Shown here piece after piece: positions 34,601 to 42,238 of a stretch of 64,000 bases of DNA. The notes beneath the pieces were generated by a model, which worked only from the letters and a program-made list of their open reading frames with translations, did no database searches and was not told the DNA's origin. The stretch comes from JBNJGB01 sp051747385 (GTDB lineage: Bacteria > Myxococcota_A > UBA9042 > PHBI01 > JACKFB01). The position numbers were made by a program, and so were the translations under genes. Where the stretch lies: the NCBI GenBank assembly GCA_051747385.1, contig JBNJGB010000017.1, positions 76,860-140,859 of the forward strand, in the 5' to 3' direction. The number at the start of each line of letters is the position of its first letter. The stretch's first letter is position 1.

Positions 34601-35904
34601 GCGGGATGTTCCTCACCGGCGTCAGGGGACGTCTCGCCCCAGTCCAGCGCGCGCCGGAGCAGGACGGGGCCCACGAGCAGGTTCAGGGAGATGAGCACCG
34701 TGGCCACCTGGCCCAGGGGCTCGGCCAGGTCCGGGAGCGCCTCCCTGGCCACCAGCAGCAGGCCCAGCGCGACGCCGGCCTGGCTCAGGAGGCCCTGCGT
34801 CAGGTTGTTCGAGAAGGCGCGGCTCTCCCCGGCCAGGCGGCCGCCGAGGCGCGTGGCGGTGAACAGCATGCCCGCGCGCGCCACGAAGAGGATGCCGCCC
34901 ACGGGGAGGACGGCCAGGGACGCCACGAGGTCCAGGCCGGCGCCGACCGTCGTGAAGAACAGGATGAACACGGGCACGGCGAGCAGGGCCAGGGGCTCGT
35001 GCAGGCGTTCGCCGTACGACGAGAAGTTCGTCACGGTGAAGCCGGCGGCGATGAAGACGAGGAGCATCTTCAGGTGCAGGACGTCCGCGACCGTGTTCAC
35101 GCCGTAGCCGAGCACCAGGAGGAGGAGCACCGGCTGCCAGCGCACCCAGCGGAACCACCCGATGAGCAGGCCGCCCAGGAGGACACCCGCGCCGATGGAC
35201 AGCCCGACCTTCAGCGCCACCTCCGTGAAGAGGCTCATGTCCATGGCTTCGCCGGGCGAGGTGAGCGCGCCCGCGACGGCGATGGACACGGCGAGCATGA
35301 TGATCATCACGAGGTCCTTGAAGACCGCGAGAGAGAGCACCAGGTCCGCCGTGCGGCTCTTCACGCCCGACTCCGAGATGACGGCGACGGACACCGCGGG
35401 GGAGGTGCCGATGCTGAGGGCTCCCAGGACCAGCGCGATGGCGAGCAGGGTGGGCCACGACATCCCCTCGGCCCAGGGGAGCAGGGGACTCGCGGCGAGG
35501 AAGGCGCCGCCGACCATGAGCCACGCCAGGGGGATCTTGAAGGCCACGATGCTGCCCAGGGTCCGCGCGACGCGGCGGATGGCCCCGAGCTCCAGCTCCA
35601 GGCCCGCCTCCAGGGCGATGAGCGCCAGGGCCAGGGTGTTGAAGACCTGCAGATCCTCGACCACATGGGCGCCGAGCAGGCCGCCCACCTGGGGCCCGAG
35701 GACGATGCCGGCGAGGATGTAGCCCGTCACGCGCGGCAGGGTGATGGACGCCGCCAGCTCGGCGAGGGCGTGGGCCGCCAGGACGACGAAGCCGATCGCC
35801 GCGAAGGTGAGGCTGTCGATGGCGCTCTCGTCGACGGTCCCCTGGAGGAGATCGACCTCGAGCATCACGAGCACGAGCAGGGCCAGGACGAGGAGCCGCG
35901 TCAC
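31669..35904 (-). CDS. CPA2/Kef-like antiporter fused to a long helical region and a degenerate AAA/STAND-like NTPase
   Basis: 1411 residues from a GTG overlapping the stop of the upstream gene (GTGA). Residues 1-415 are a Kef/CPA2-type membrane domain: 'LPRVTGYILAGIVLGPQVGGLLG', 'ALIALEAGLELELGAIRR', 'SIGTSPAVSVAVISESGVKSRTADLVLSLAVFKDLVMIIM' and 'LTQGLLSQAGVALGLLLV'. Residues about 420-1060 are charged, mostly helical and unrecognised. From about 1088 comes a P-loop-like segment 'VLFSGSHGSGVSN' (starting near 1095), which lacks the Walker Lys. Then 'RPAILLHGLEQTFVR' in the Walker B place, 'ASAGNVRDALALWL' like a sensor-2 region, and a winged-helix-like end. ATP hydrolysis is doubtful; a regulatory nucleotide- or signal-coupled antiporter is inferred. 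Confidence 0.8.
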   Translation of the reverse strand: MTRLLVLALLVLVMLEVDLLQGTVDESAIDSLTFAAIGFVVLAAHALAELAASITLPRVTGYILAGIVLGPQVGGLLGAHVVEDLQVFNTLALALIALEAGLELELGAIRRVARTLGSIVAFKIPLAWLMVGGAFLAASPLLPWAEGMSWPTLLAIALVLGALSIGTSPAVSVAVISESGVKSRTADLVLSLAVFKDLVMIIMLAVSIAVAGALTSPGEAMDMSLFTEVALKVGLSIGAGVLLGGLLIGWFRWVRWQPVLLLLVLGYGVNTVADVLHLKMLLVFIAAGFTVTNFSSYGERLHEPLALLAVPVFILFFTTVGAGLDLVASLAVLPVGGILFVARAGMLFTATRLGGRLAGESRAFSNNLTQGLLSQAGVALGLLLVAREALPDLAEPLGQVATVLISLNLLVGPVLLRRALDWGETSPDAGEEHPAAPEPAPVLPGPEDEGLREIVVRVGRELEEFTRRVDRDLISAWAAEGSRRLDAFQLGPPVDEVEDAEHRPRAIPLAEASASLWEAVRDLRNALDELPIMRRAAVGEHHHRAWRGMGPWRRLALASWRPLHPVGSMRRVPVRVAIRGHVEGHLVPFMADLLRELARLEARRLVLEGEIRSRLARRGDQRIMAAVLEQRAWLAAASGKLRTHLERITDRGRAEAAYALRRAGTPALPRPRLAYRRVAREVDEALSRIAREGASWDRVEEAVSGRVAIDITLARLEASLSRRVEAAIGAWRERHRNVVSRIADVRDGLAVSQQTLGRGGGAPEVADAREVLEGQIETIDRVMVAELLPHIREAQGEEGGVADPLADIGRHIEASLEEVPGRVRAVPASLDVDTMESPTEVPADVVPLRAVAHQYLAGELLWLGDARDDADQLVDRAVQRLGEVAGITTHGLRVALAHLGGGEAGRDEVRHALSLAAGAMRRASRTVETLQRELDAREEAIARSIHSSLDDALSHVRDQAREPKPARRLQRRRRVRRFLRAAVRLVPRLWRRFVGLGDAIRRTLGRAERSQIIREARIRQGLVRVDPSTMAEALRPLDVSPEQRATVPYVLAQLFDTRAFDLPQAPTGAEHQIATFEEAWQRFEQGRPSSVLFSGSHGSGVSNVARMALRPLAGRRLVTIGLDPMTRTEAGLVSVIGTGIGAWDVKDFGGLETALLERRPAILLHGLEQTFVRTPEGLAHLRRFLRMVLRTRHQVFWAVGVVLPTARLLERLVNLEDYFTDHVTFPPLDALTLQEVVESRCHLSGFQVAWPSAEARSELARSRVVRRLVARRPEDRRRRFYQALTVASAGNVRDALALWLNAVEYVEHDTIHLRNVRAPSTAWFDQLGRDAHHLAALAVLCGSLTRAEAAEALRWSPDRVDAAAAVLAGAGLVDSPGNGGRFSLWPPAWGCVTRELEARRLLVTSPPEEAP

Positions 35905-37199
35905 CGCGCCGCCCCCTGCCCGGCCGGCTCCGCCGCCTGCGCCTCGACGCGAGCCTCCTTGTGGTGGAGCCTGCGCCCGGTCTCGCCGACGTTGCGGAGC
36001 AGGGAGCGGACTCCGGCGCCCGCCCACAGGTCGTTGGCCACGGCGCTGACCAGGAGCGCGGTGACCACGGGGCCGGACAGCGCGGTGCTCTCGATCATCG
36101 CGTAGTTCACCGCGATGCCGGCGGTGAGGGCGCCCTGCCCGAGCAGGCCGAGGCCCACGCCCCGGTGCTGACCGCTGAGGGAGGGGTGGCGCCAGAGGGC
36201 GACGTTGGCCGTGGCCCAGAGGATGAGCACGCGGAGGCCGACGAAGCCCGCGGGCAGCAGCCACATCCACGGCGCGATGGGCGTCCAGAGGGCGCCGGCC
36301 AGGATGAGCAGGGTCACGGAGGCCGGACGCCGGAGGCGCGTCGCCGCTCCCTGGACGCGGGGCGCGCACGGGGAGACGTTGGCCACCGTGAAGCCGGCCA
36401 GAAGCCCCAGCCCCAGGGGAGAGAAGTGGAGCGCGTGGGCGATGCCGCTGGTGAGCATCACGAGGCCGATGGTGGCCACGAACAGCCGCTCGCGGTCGGC
36501 GTCGTCTCCCACGAAGATGTGGAAGATGACGCCGGAGGCCACGCCGGCGGCGATGGCGATGGCGTTCCAGACCGCCACGCTCAGCCCGATGACGTCCAAC
36601 CCGGGCGCGACGACCATGTCCTCCTCGACGAAGGCGCGCTGGCTGGCGATGGCGATGCCGAAGCCCACGATGGCGATGACCCGCCCGGAGGTGGCGACGT
36701 GCGGCAGCAGGTGGGAGATCGGTCCGTCGGCGCGGGTCCGGACGATGGCCCGGCGGATGATCTGGGCGGAGAATGCGACGGCGCCCGAGCCGAGGGTGGC
36801 GGCGGCCACCAGGAGCAGGGGGCCACGGATCTCGCCGTTCCCGGGGTAGAGGAGAAGTGCGCCCCAGGCGGCGAGCATGACCGCCGCCGCGGCCAGGACG
36901 CCGACCAGGATGGCGAAGCCCAGGTGGCGGGGCTTCGGGCCCTTGTCCCGCCCCCGCACGCGGAGCGGCAGCCCGACGGCGAAGCCCAGGAAGCCGTTGA
37001 TGACGCTGAGCAGCGGCGACAGCTCGTCCATGCGCTCCGCGGAGAGCACGCCCAGCACGACCGGTCCGAACACGAAGCCGAGGATGAGGTACTCGGAGTT
37101 CGAGAAGGTCCGGACCCGCTCGCCGAGGGCGCGCTCCTCCAGGTGCGTGATCGCGAACGCGAACGCGAGGATGCAGAGCAGGATGAGGGTGGTGTCCAT
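35901..37199 (-). CDS. Antiporter-like polytopic membrane protein (CPA-type, diverged)
   Basis: 432 residues from 'MDTTLILLCILAFAFAITHLEERAL'. About 11-12 hydrophobic segments are arranged like a cation/proton antiporter: 'EYLILGFVFGPVVLGVLS', 'GFLGFAVGLPLRVRG', 'TLGSGAVAFSAQIIRRAIVRT' and 'LGLGLLGQGALTAGIAVNYAM'. The last resembles the glutamine/glycine helix of CPA2 proteins. The usual Asp motif is not evident, so transport is unproven. It is coupled by GTGA to the fused antiporter gene downstream, with which it could form a hetero-pair. It is divergent from the DUF4202 gene. Confidence 0.7.
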   Translation of the reverse strand: MDTTLILLCILAFAFAITHLEERALGERVRTFSNSEYLILGFVFGPVVLGVLSAERMDELSPLLSVINGFLGFAVGLPLRVRGRDKGPKPRHLGFAILVGVLAAAAVMLAAWGALLLYPGNGEIRGPLLLVAAATLGSGAVAFSAQIIRRAIVRTRADGPISHLLPHVATSGRVIAIVGFGIAIASQRAFVEEDMVVAPGLDVIGLSVAVWNAIAIAAGVASGVIFHIFVGDDADRERLFVATIGLVMLTSGIAHALHFSPLGLGLLAGFTVANVSPCAPRVQGAATRLRRPASVTLLILAGALWTPIAPWMWLLPAGFVGLRVLILWATANVALWRHPSLSGQHRGVGLGLLGQGALTAGIAVNYAMIESTALSGPVVTALLVSAVANDLWAGAGVRSLLRNVGETGRRLHHKEARVEAQAAEPAGQGAAR

Positions 37200-37279
37200 G
37201 TCGGTCGGACGGTATCCGCGGAATCCGCGGGTTGGCAAGCAGATGCCGATCCCGCGGGCCCGGCTGGTATGCTCCGGCC

Positions 37280-37885
37280 ATGGGCGACGAGGACGAGCGG
37301 TTCGAAGAGGCCGAGCGGCGGCTGTTCGAGGTCCACCGGCTGGACCCCCGGCGCGTGGAGGCCGACGGGCGGGACGTGCCCCGGGCGGTCCACTATCACC
37401 GGCGGCTGGCCCACTGGGTGGACGCCCTGGAGCAGGACGCCTCGACGGCGGTGCGGCTCGCGGCGAGGTGCCAGCACGTCCGCCGGTGGGAGATCCCCCG
37501 CTCGGACCATCCGGCGGGACGCGCGGGCTACAAGAAGTGGCGCAGCCGCCTGGCGGCCTTCCACGCCGAGGAGGCCGGCAGGATCCTCCGCTCGGCCGGG
37601 TGGGACGACGAGACGGCCGAGCGCGTGGGGGACCTCGTGCGCAAGCGGCGCCTCGCCATGGACCCCGAGGCCGGGCTCCTCGAGGACGCCGTGTGCCTCG
37701 TGTTCCTGGAGAACGACCTGGCGCCGTTCGCGGAGCGCCACGACCCGGACAAGGTGGTGGACGTGCTGCGGAAGACGTGGCGGAAGATGACGGAGCGCGG
37801 CCACCGCGCGGCCCTGGACCTGGCGCGGAGCCTGCCGCCGGACCTTCGATCTCTGGTGGAGCGGGCGGTCTCGGAGCCGGGCTGA
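37280..37885 (+). CDS. DUF4202 domain protein
   Basis: 201 residues from 'MGDEDERFEEAERRLFEVHRLDPRR'. The pattern 'DARRVEVDGRDVPRAVHYHRRLAHWVDALEQDASTAVRLAARCQHVRRWEIPRSDHPAGRAGYKKWRSRLAAFHAEEA' (seen here with small differences) is highly typical of DUF4202, and 'LLEDAVCLVFLENDLAPFAERHDPDKVVDVLRKTWRKMTERG' is its second half. The conserved His and Asp residues suggest a metal-dependent HD-like fold, but no activity is established. Cytoplasmic. Confidence 0.85.
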   Translation: MGDEDERFEEAERRLFEVHRLDPRRVEADGRDVPRAVHYHRRLAHWVDALEQDASTAVRLAARCQHVRRWEIPRSDHPAGRAGYKKWRSRLAAFHAEEAGRILRSAGWDDETAERVGDLVRKRRLAMDPEAGLLEDAVCLVFLENDLAPFAERHDPDKVVDVLRKTWRKMTERGHRAALDLARSLPPDLRSLVERAVSEPG

Positions 37886-37893
37886 GCCGGCCC

Positions 37894-38319
37894 TCAGCCC
37901 TTCTCGAACCGGGCCTCCAGGGCCTGCAGGCCCACCTCGATGGCGCTGCGGACCACCTCCCGGGCCTCGCCCTCGGGCACGCCCATGGGCTCGAACTCCG
38001 CGAGCCACTCGATGGTGCAGCGGCCCTCGCCGGACGGCTCCACGGACAGCCGACCGACGTACGAGTTGATGGGCAAGGGGCTCTCCAGGATGCGCCAGGT
38101 GTAGCGATGCCGGTCGGGCTCCATGGACTCGAGGCGCTCGCGGATGGCGCCGCGGCCCTCGGTCAGGGTGAGCGTGCGGGTCGTCCCGGGCTCCTCGCCG
38201 TCCGACTTGCAGACCTCGATGCCCGGGTGCCACTCCGCGATGGAGCCGAACGCACCGATCTGCCCCCAGACCGTGGCCGCGGGGGTCGGCACGTCCGTCG
38301 TGACGAAGACGGTCGCCAT
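37894..38319 (-). CDS. SRPBCC family protein (MxaD-like)
   Basis: 141 residues from 'MATVFVTTDVPTPAATVWGQIGAFGSIAEWHPGIEVCKSDGEEPGTTRTLTL'. This is the SRPBCC/MxaD-type opening with the 'W..ig.f..i..WhP.i' pattern; 'RYTWRILESPLPINSYVGRLSVEP' and 'CTIEWLAEFEPMGVPEGEAREVVRSAIEVGLQALEARF' complete the fold. Soluble ligand-binding fold, ligand unknown. It is convergent with the DUF4202 gene and divergent from the hydrolase. Confidence 0.85.
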   Translation of the reverse strand: MATVFVTTDVPTPAATVWGQIGAFGSIAEWHPGIEVCKSDGEEPGTTRTLTLTEGRGAIRERLESMEPDRHRYTWRILESPLPINSYVGRLSVEPSGEGRCTIEWLAEFEPMGVPEGEAREVVRSAIEVGLQALEARFEKG

Positions 38320-38429
38320 GGGTTCCTCCCTGCTCCAAGAGGTGTGCAGGCATATGAAGCCAGAGGCACCACGGGCTGACAAGGGCGACGGGGCTTGCAC
38401 GGACGGCGCCCGGGCGCTTCCATCGGGCC

Positions 38430-39152
38430 ATGGAACCCACGGTCGTCCTGCTCCACGGACTCGCGCGGACGCGGCGCTCCATGGCGCGCCTGGCCCGACA
38501 CCTCGAGGACGCCGGTCACCGCACCTGGTCGTGCACCTGTCCTTCGACCCGGCGCACCATCCCGTCCTTGGCGGCGTGGGTGGAGGAGTCCCTCCGCGAG
38601 GACCTGTCGGACCGCCCCCTGGTGGCGGTGACCCACTCCCTCGGCGGCATCCTGGTCCGCCACCTGGCCGACGCCCTGCCCTGGCGCGGCGTCGTGATGC
38701 TGGCGCCTCCCAACCGGGGCAGCGCCCTCGCGCGTCGCCTGAAGGACAACCGCCTGTACCGCGCCCTCTACGGCCCGGCGGGCCAGGACGTCGCGCACCC
38801 CGAGCGCTGGCCTCTTCCTCCGAGGCCGTTCGCCGTCATCGCCGGGACGAGCGGACCGACGCTCGGCAATCCCCCGAGCCTCCTGACCGCCGCCCTGGGC
38901 CTCCTCCCCCGGGACGAGCCCAGCGACGGCACCGTGACCGTCTCGGAGACACGCCTGGAGGGCATGGCCGACTTCGCCACGGTCCCCGCCAGCCACACGT
39001 GGATCATGAACCACCCCGAGACGCGCCGCCTCGTGCTGCACTTCCTGGCCCACGGCCGGTTCCCCGACGACGCCGCGCGCCCCCGGTCGTCGAAAAGCGC
39101 AGCAGAACCGCCGTCCCCGGCGGTCGCCTCGCCGTCGAAAAATGAAAAATGA
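38430..39152 (+). CDS. Alpha/beta hydrolase (lipase-like)
   Basis: 240 residues. 'VVLLHGLARTRRSMARLARHLEDAGH' holds the oxyanion HG motif and 'LVAVTHSLGGILVRHLADAL' the nucleophile Ser (about 71, in HSLGG). 'DGTVTVSETRL' and 'ASHTWIMNHPETRRLVLHFLAHG' fit the acid and the catalytic His. This is the small esterase/lipase type with the 'TRRSM' segment often seen in alpha/beta-fold putative lipases. The last 25 or so residues ('RPRSSKSAAEPPSPAVASPSKNEK') are low-complexity and run into an A-rich segment 'AAAAATGAGTAGGTTTGACC', which looks like a repeat end. Confidence 0.85.
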   Translation: MEPTVVLLHGLARTRRSMARLARHLEDAGHRTWSCTCPSTRRTIPSLAAWVEESLREDLSDRPLVAVTHSLGGILVRHLADALPWRGVVMLAPPNRGSALARRLKDNRLYRALYGPAGQDVAHPERWPLPPRPFAVIAGTSGPTLGNPPSLLTAALGLLPRDEPSDGTVTVSETRLEGMADFATVPASHTWIMNHPETRRLVLHFLAHGRFPDDAARPRSSKSAAEPPSPAVASPSKNEK

Positions 39153-39165
39153 GTAGGTTTGACCC

Positions 39166-39492
39166 CTAGCGGCGGATCGGCGCGTCCGTGGCCTCGCAGG
39201 CGGGGCAGCGCTCCAGCCAGGGGATCTCGTCCAGGGCGGCCGGGTCCAGGGGCTCGTCGCAGGCGAGGCAGCGTCCGTAGGCGCCGGACTGGATGCGGTG
39301 CCGCGCGGCGTTGATGGCGTCCAGCCAGGTCCGGAGGCGCTCCTCGTCGTCCCGGTCCTCGTCGCCCTCCCACACGCCCTGCATGTCGTTCAGGTCGATG
39401 TCCTTGCCCGCCATGAGATCCGCGAGCTTCGAGGCGACCTGGAGCCCCTTCGCATTGATGCGCTGGAGCCGAAGCTCGGTGCGTGCGTCCAT
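39166..39492 (-). CDS. DksA/TraR-type zinc-finger protein
   Basis: 108 residues from 'MDARTELRLQRINAKGLQVASKLADLMAG'. A helical hairpin is followed by the C4 zinc finger 'GRCLACDEPLDPAALDEIPWLERCPAC' (CxxC and CxxC), preceded by 'INAARHRIQSGAYG', the standard DksA/TraR signature. The coiled-coil part is short and there is no clear DxxDxA tip, so binding of the RNA polymerase secondary channel may be altered. Likely a transcription-related small protein. Confidence 0.85.
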   Translation of the reverse strand: MDARTELRLQRINAKGLQVASKLADLMAGKDIDLNDMQGVWEGDEDRDDEERLRTWLDAINAARHRIQSGAYGRCLACDEPLDPAALDEIPWLERCPACEATDAPIRR

Positions 39493-39539
39493 GACATCAC
39501 TGTCGCGCCGACGCTGCACGGGGTCAACCGGGGCTCCTG

Positions 39540-40454
39540 TCAGCGGGCGCGGGAGGCGGCGTACTCGGCGTGGAGCCGGAGGCGGGCGTCGCCAGGGTGC
39601 TCCGCCAGGGCCTCGCGGTACAGGCTGGCGGCCTCGCCCCAGAGGCCCTCGTCGGCGGCGCGCGCGGCGAGGGCTTCCGTGACGGGGTACTCGGTGCCCA
39701 CGCGACGGAGCTGCGCGGCGATCCGGAGGCGCCGTTCGTGACGCACGAGGGGGTTTGCCGCCAGCTTCCACCGGAGGAGGAGGCGCCGCTCGAGAGGGGT
39801 CACGAGCGTCGTGGTCGGCCGCTCGTCCCGCACGACCTGGGCCCAGCGGATGACGAAGGCGATCGGGACGATGGGCTCGGCCCCGCCCCGCACGTCCCGG
39901 CTCGCGTCGATCAGCGCCGCGGCGCGGAGGTGGGTGACGAAGGTCCCTCCCACCCGCTCCATGGCGTCCACGTCCCCGCGGCCCAGCGCACGGACGAAGT
40001 CGTCGGCGAGCGTCTGGCCCAGGCCCATGTAGGCCTCGTCTCCGAGGTAGCGCAGGGCGCTCAGGGCCCACTGGCGGAAGTCGGCGTGGGCGTCGGCCAG
40101 GTCCCGGCTCCGCGGATCCGCCTCCACTCGGACGTCCACGCGGTTGAAGTGCTCGTAGGCCCCCACCAGGCTCTCCGCCACCTCGGAGGACGGGTCCGGG
40201 GCGGCCTCGCGCCGCGCCTCGAACACCTCCTCGAGGGCTGCCCGCTCCCGGGCGTCGGGCCGCCAGTCGGGCACCGCCAGGTCCACGCCCTTCGGCTCCC
40301 CGTCCGGGCCTCCACCCGCGATGCGCAGGATGCTCGCGGCGAGGCCGACCAGGATGAGCACGGCCAGGATCATCCCCGCCGCCGGCGACACCCTGCGGCT
40401 TCCGGTCGGACCGTCCGGCGCGGCGATCTCCTCGTCCCTCGGGGCGTCCGCCAT
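39540..40454 (-). CDS. Membrane-anchored protein with C-terminal repeat-like helices
   Basis: 304 residues with one N-terminal hydrophobic segment ('AAGMILAVLILVGLAASILRIAGG') after a cytoplasmic acidic head. The remainder is charged and helical, ending 'ALAARAADEGLWGEAASLYREALAEHPGDARLRLHAEYAA', a single TPR-like unit. No family recognised. It lies 8 bp after the TlpA gene on the same strand, so the two are probably co-transcribed. Confidence 0.7.
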   Translation of the reverse strand: MADAPRDEEIAAPDGPTGSRRVSPAAGMILAVLILVGLAASILRIAGGGPDGEPKGVDLAVPDWRPDARERAALEEVFEARREAAPDPSSEVAESLVGAYEHFNRVDVRVEADPRSRDLADAHADFRQWALSALRYLGDEAYMGLGQTLADDFVRALGRGDVDAMERVGGTFVTHLRAAALIDASRDVRGGAEPIVPIAFVIRWAQVVRDERPTTTLVTPLERRLLLRWKLAANPLVRHERRLRIAAQLRRVGTEYPVTEALAARAADEGLWGEAASLYREALAEHPGDARLRLHAEYAASRAR

Positions 40455-40462
40455 GTCCCGGC

Positions 40463-41092
40463 TCAGGGCGCCCGGAGAAGCTGCTGGAAGAACTCCACCA
40501 TGGCCGGGTCCGTCCAGTCCCGGGCGTTCACGAAGCGCGCGAGCACCTGCCCGTTCCGGATGAGGTACGTCTCCGGGAGCTTCCGCGTCCCGAACCCGGA
40601 GCGCATGGTCTCGGCCTCCTCCGTGTGGGGATCGCGGACCAGGTGTAGCTCCGGCGGGAGTCCGCCCTGGAACCGCTCGAAGAACGAGCGGATGTCGCCC
40701 CAGGAGTCGTCATAGCTCACCGCCAGCATGGCGAACCGCTGGCCCTCGACCTCGCGGGCGAGACGCAGCATGCTGGGGATCTCCTGGACGCAGGGCTTGC
40801 ACCAGGTGGCCCAGAAGTTCAGGAAGATCAGGGTGTCCTTCGGATAGTCCGCCAGCCGGACCGGCTGCTCCTCGGCGGCGCCGGGCGGCGGCTCCAGGGG
40901 GAACTGCATCATCCCCTCGGGCGCCGGGCGGTCGACCACCTGCGCGCCCACGGCCGGCATCAGCTCGCGGGTCCGGGACTCGGGCCCGGACGATCGCACG
41001 GCCTGCCAGACGGCCACGACGATGAAGGCGACCACCACGAGGGCGGCCACGAGGACGAAGCTGCGCTGGGTGCTCTGGGATTCGCCGACCAT
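40463..41092 (-). CDS. TlpA/ResA-like thiol-disulfide protein
   Basis: 209 residues. N-terminal membrane anchor (about 12-34), then a thioredoxin-type domain: 'LIFLNFWATWCKPCVQEIPSMLRLAREVEG' with the redox pair Cys98/Cys101 (WCKPC), the central insert 'FAMLAVSYDDSWGDIRSFFERFQG' and the cis-Pro in 'KLPETYLIRNG'. Periplasm-facing reductant of the cytochrome-c-maturation type or other thiol proteins. It is first in a two-gene unit with the membrane-anchored protein after it and divergent from aroF. Confidence 0.88.
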   Translation of the reverse strand: MVGESQSTQRSFVLVAALVVVAFIVVAVWQAVRSSGPESRTRELMPAVGAQVVDRPAPEGMMQFPLEPPPGAAEEQPVRLADYPKDTLIFLNFWATWCKPCVQEIPSMLRLAREVEGQRFAMLAVSYDDSWGDIRSFFERFQGGLPPELHLVRDPHTEEAETMRSGFGTRKLPETYLIRNGQVLARFVNARDWTDPAMVEFFQQLLRAP

Positions 41093-41172
41093 CGAGGGGA
41101 ACGCCTAGCACGATTGCTTGCGACCGCAAAGCGCGATCGGTTAACAGGGGCGACCCACCCGGAGGCCCGAAC
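41093..41172. promoter_or_regulatory. Divergent regulatory gap with an inverted repeat
   Basis: The 80-bp gap between tlpA (leftward) and aroF (rightward) must hold both promoters. At about 41114-41127 it contains CTTGCGACCGCAAAG, a dyad with TTGCG/CGCAA arms around AC. This could be an operator. Its core GCGACCGCAAAG shares the GCGACC and GCAAAG words with the ends of the dispersed repeat family. Confidence 0.4.
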
Positions 41173-42198
41173 ATGCTGATCGTGATGCGGCAGGACGCCA
41201 CGCGGGACGAGATCCGCCGCGTGGTGGAGCGCGTGGAGACCCTCGGCTACAGCGGCCGGCCCCTCCCCGGGGCCCAGCGGACCGCCGTGGCCATCACGGG
41301 CAACGAAGGCCCCGTGAACCCCGATCTCTTCGCCTCCCTCGGCGGCGTGACGGACGTCGTGCGGGTCTCGGCGCCCTACAAGCTGGTGAGCCGCGAGGTG
41401 AAGCCGGATCCCACGGTCCTCCGCTTCGACAACGGCGTGCAGCTCGGCGGGCCCCACTTCCACGTCATGGCCGGTCCGTGCTCCGTAGAGAACCGCGAGC
41501 AGGTGCTGGAGACGGCCCGCGCGGTGAAGGAGGCCGGCGCCACGTTCCTCCGCGGCGGCGCATACAAGCCGCGCACGAGCCCGTACGCCTTCCAGGGCCT
41601 CAAGGAGGAGGGCCTGGAGCTGCTGGCGGAGGCCCGCGAGGAGACCGGCCTGCTCGTCGTCACGGAGGTGAAGGACACCGAGACGCTGCCGCTGGTGGCG
41701 CAGTACACGGACGTGCTCCAGGTCGGCGCCCGGAACATGCAGAACTACTCGCTCCTGGAGGCCGCGGGCCGGCAGCCCAAGCCCGTCATGCTCAAGCGGG
41801 GGATGTCCGCGACCATCAAGGAGCTCCTGATGGCCGCCGAGTACATCGTCCACGCGGGCAATCCGCGGGTGATCCTCTGCGAGCGGGGCATCCGGACCTT
41901 CGAGACCATGACCCGGAACACCTTCGACGTGGGCGCCATCCACATGCTGCGGCACCTGAGCCACCTGCCCGTGGTGGGCGATCCCTCCCACGGCATCGGC
42001 CTCTGGCACGGCGTGGGCGCCCTGGCCCGGGCGGCCGTGGTCGCCGGGGCGCACGGGCTCATCGTGGAGGTCCACCCGCGGCCGGCCGACGCCCTGTCCG
42101 ACGGGCCCCAGTCCCTCAAGCCCAAGCGCTTCGCGCGCATGATGCGCGAGATCGGCGCGCTCCGGGAGGCGCTCGAGGGCGTGGACGGGGAGACTTGA
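41173..42198 (+). CDS. aroF: 3-deoxy-7-phosphoheptulonate synthase
   Basis: 341 residues. A ferredoxin-like N-terminal regulatory domain (about 1-75, 'MLIVMRQDATRDEIRRVVERVETLG') precedes the barrel, as in the Thermotoga-type DAHP synthases. The catalytic part has 'HVMAGPCSVENREQVLETA', 'GATFLRGGAYKPRTSPYAFQGL', 'LQVGARNMQNYSLL', 'PVMLKRGMSATIKELL', 'VILCERGIRTFE' and 'PVVGDPSHGIGLWHGV'. It makes the first step of aromatic amino acid synthesis from erythrose 4-phosphate and phosphoenolpyruvate. The N-terminal domain suggests aromatic feedback control. aroA and a hisC-type aminotransferase gene are about 9 kb downstream. Confidence 0.93.
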   Translation: MLIVMRQDATRDEIRRVVERVETLGYSGRPLPGAQRTAVAITGNEGPVNPDLFASLGGVTDVVRVSAPYKLVSREVKPDPTVLRFDNGVQLGGPHFHVMAGPCSVENREQVLETARAVKEAGATFLRGGAYKPRTSPYAFQGLKEEGLELLAEAREETGLLVVTEVKDTETLPLVAQYTDVLQVGARNMQNYSLLEAAGRQPKPVMLKRGMSATIKELLMAAEYIVHAGNPRVILCERGIRTFETMTRNTFDVGAIHMLRHLSHLPVVGDPSHGIGLWHGVGALARAAVVAGAHGLIVEVHPRPADALSDGPQSLKPKRFARMMREIGALREALEGVDGET

Positions 42199-42238
42199 GG
42201 ACAGCAGGTCTCGTCGCCGACGGCCGCGGCGGCCCTGC

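Noticed and set aside
31906..36105. 1399-codon plus-strand frame across the antiporter genes
   Set aside because: Antisense to the coupled operon; composition is His/Gln/Glu/Arg-rich as expected for the reverse of GC-rich genes.
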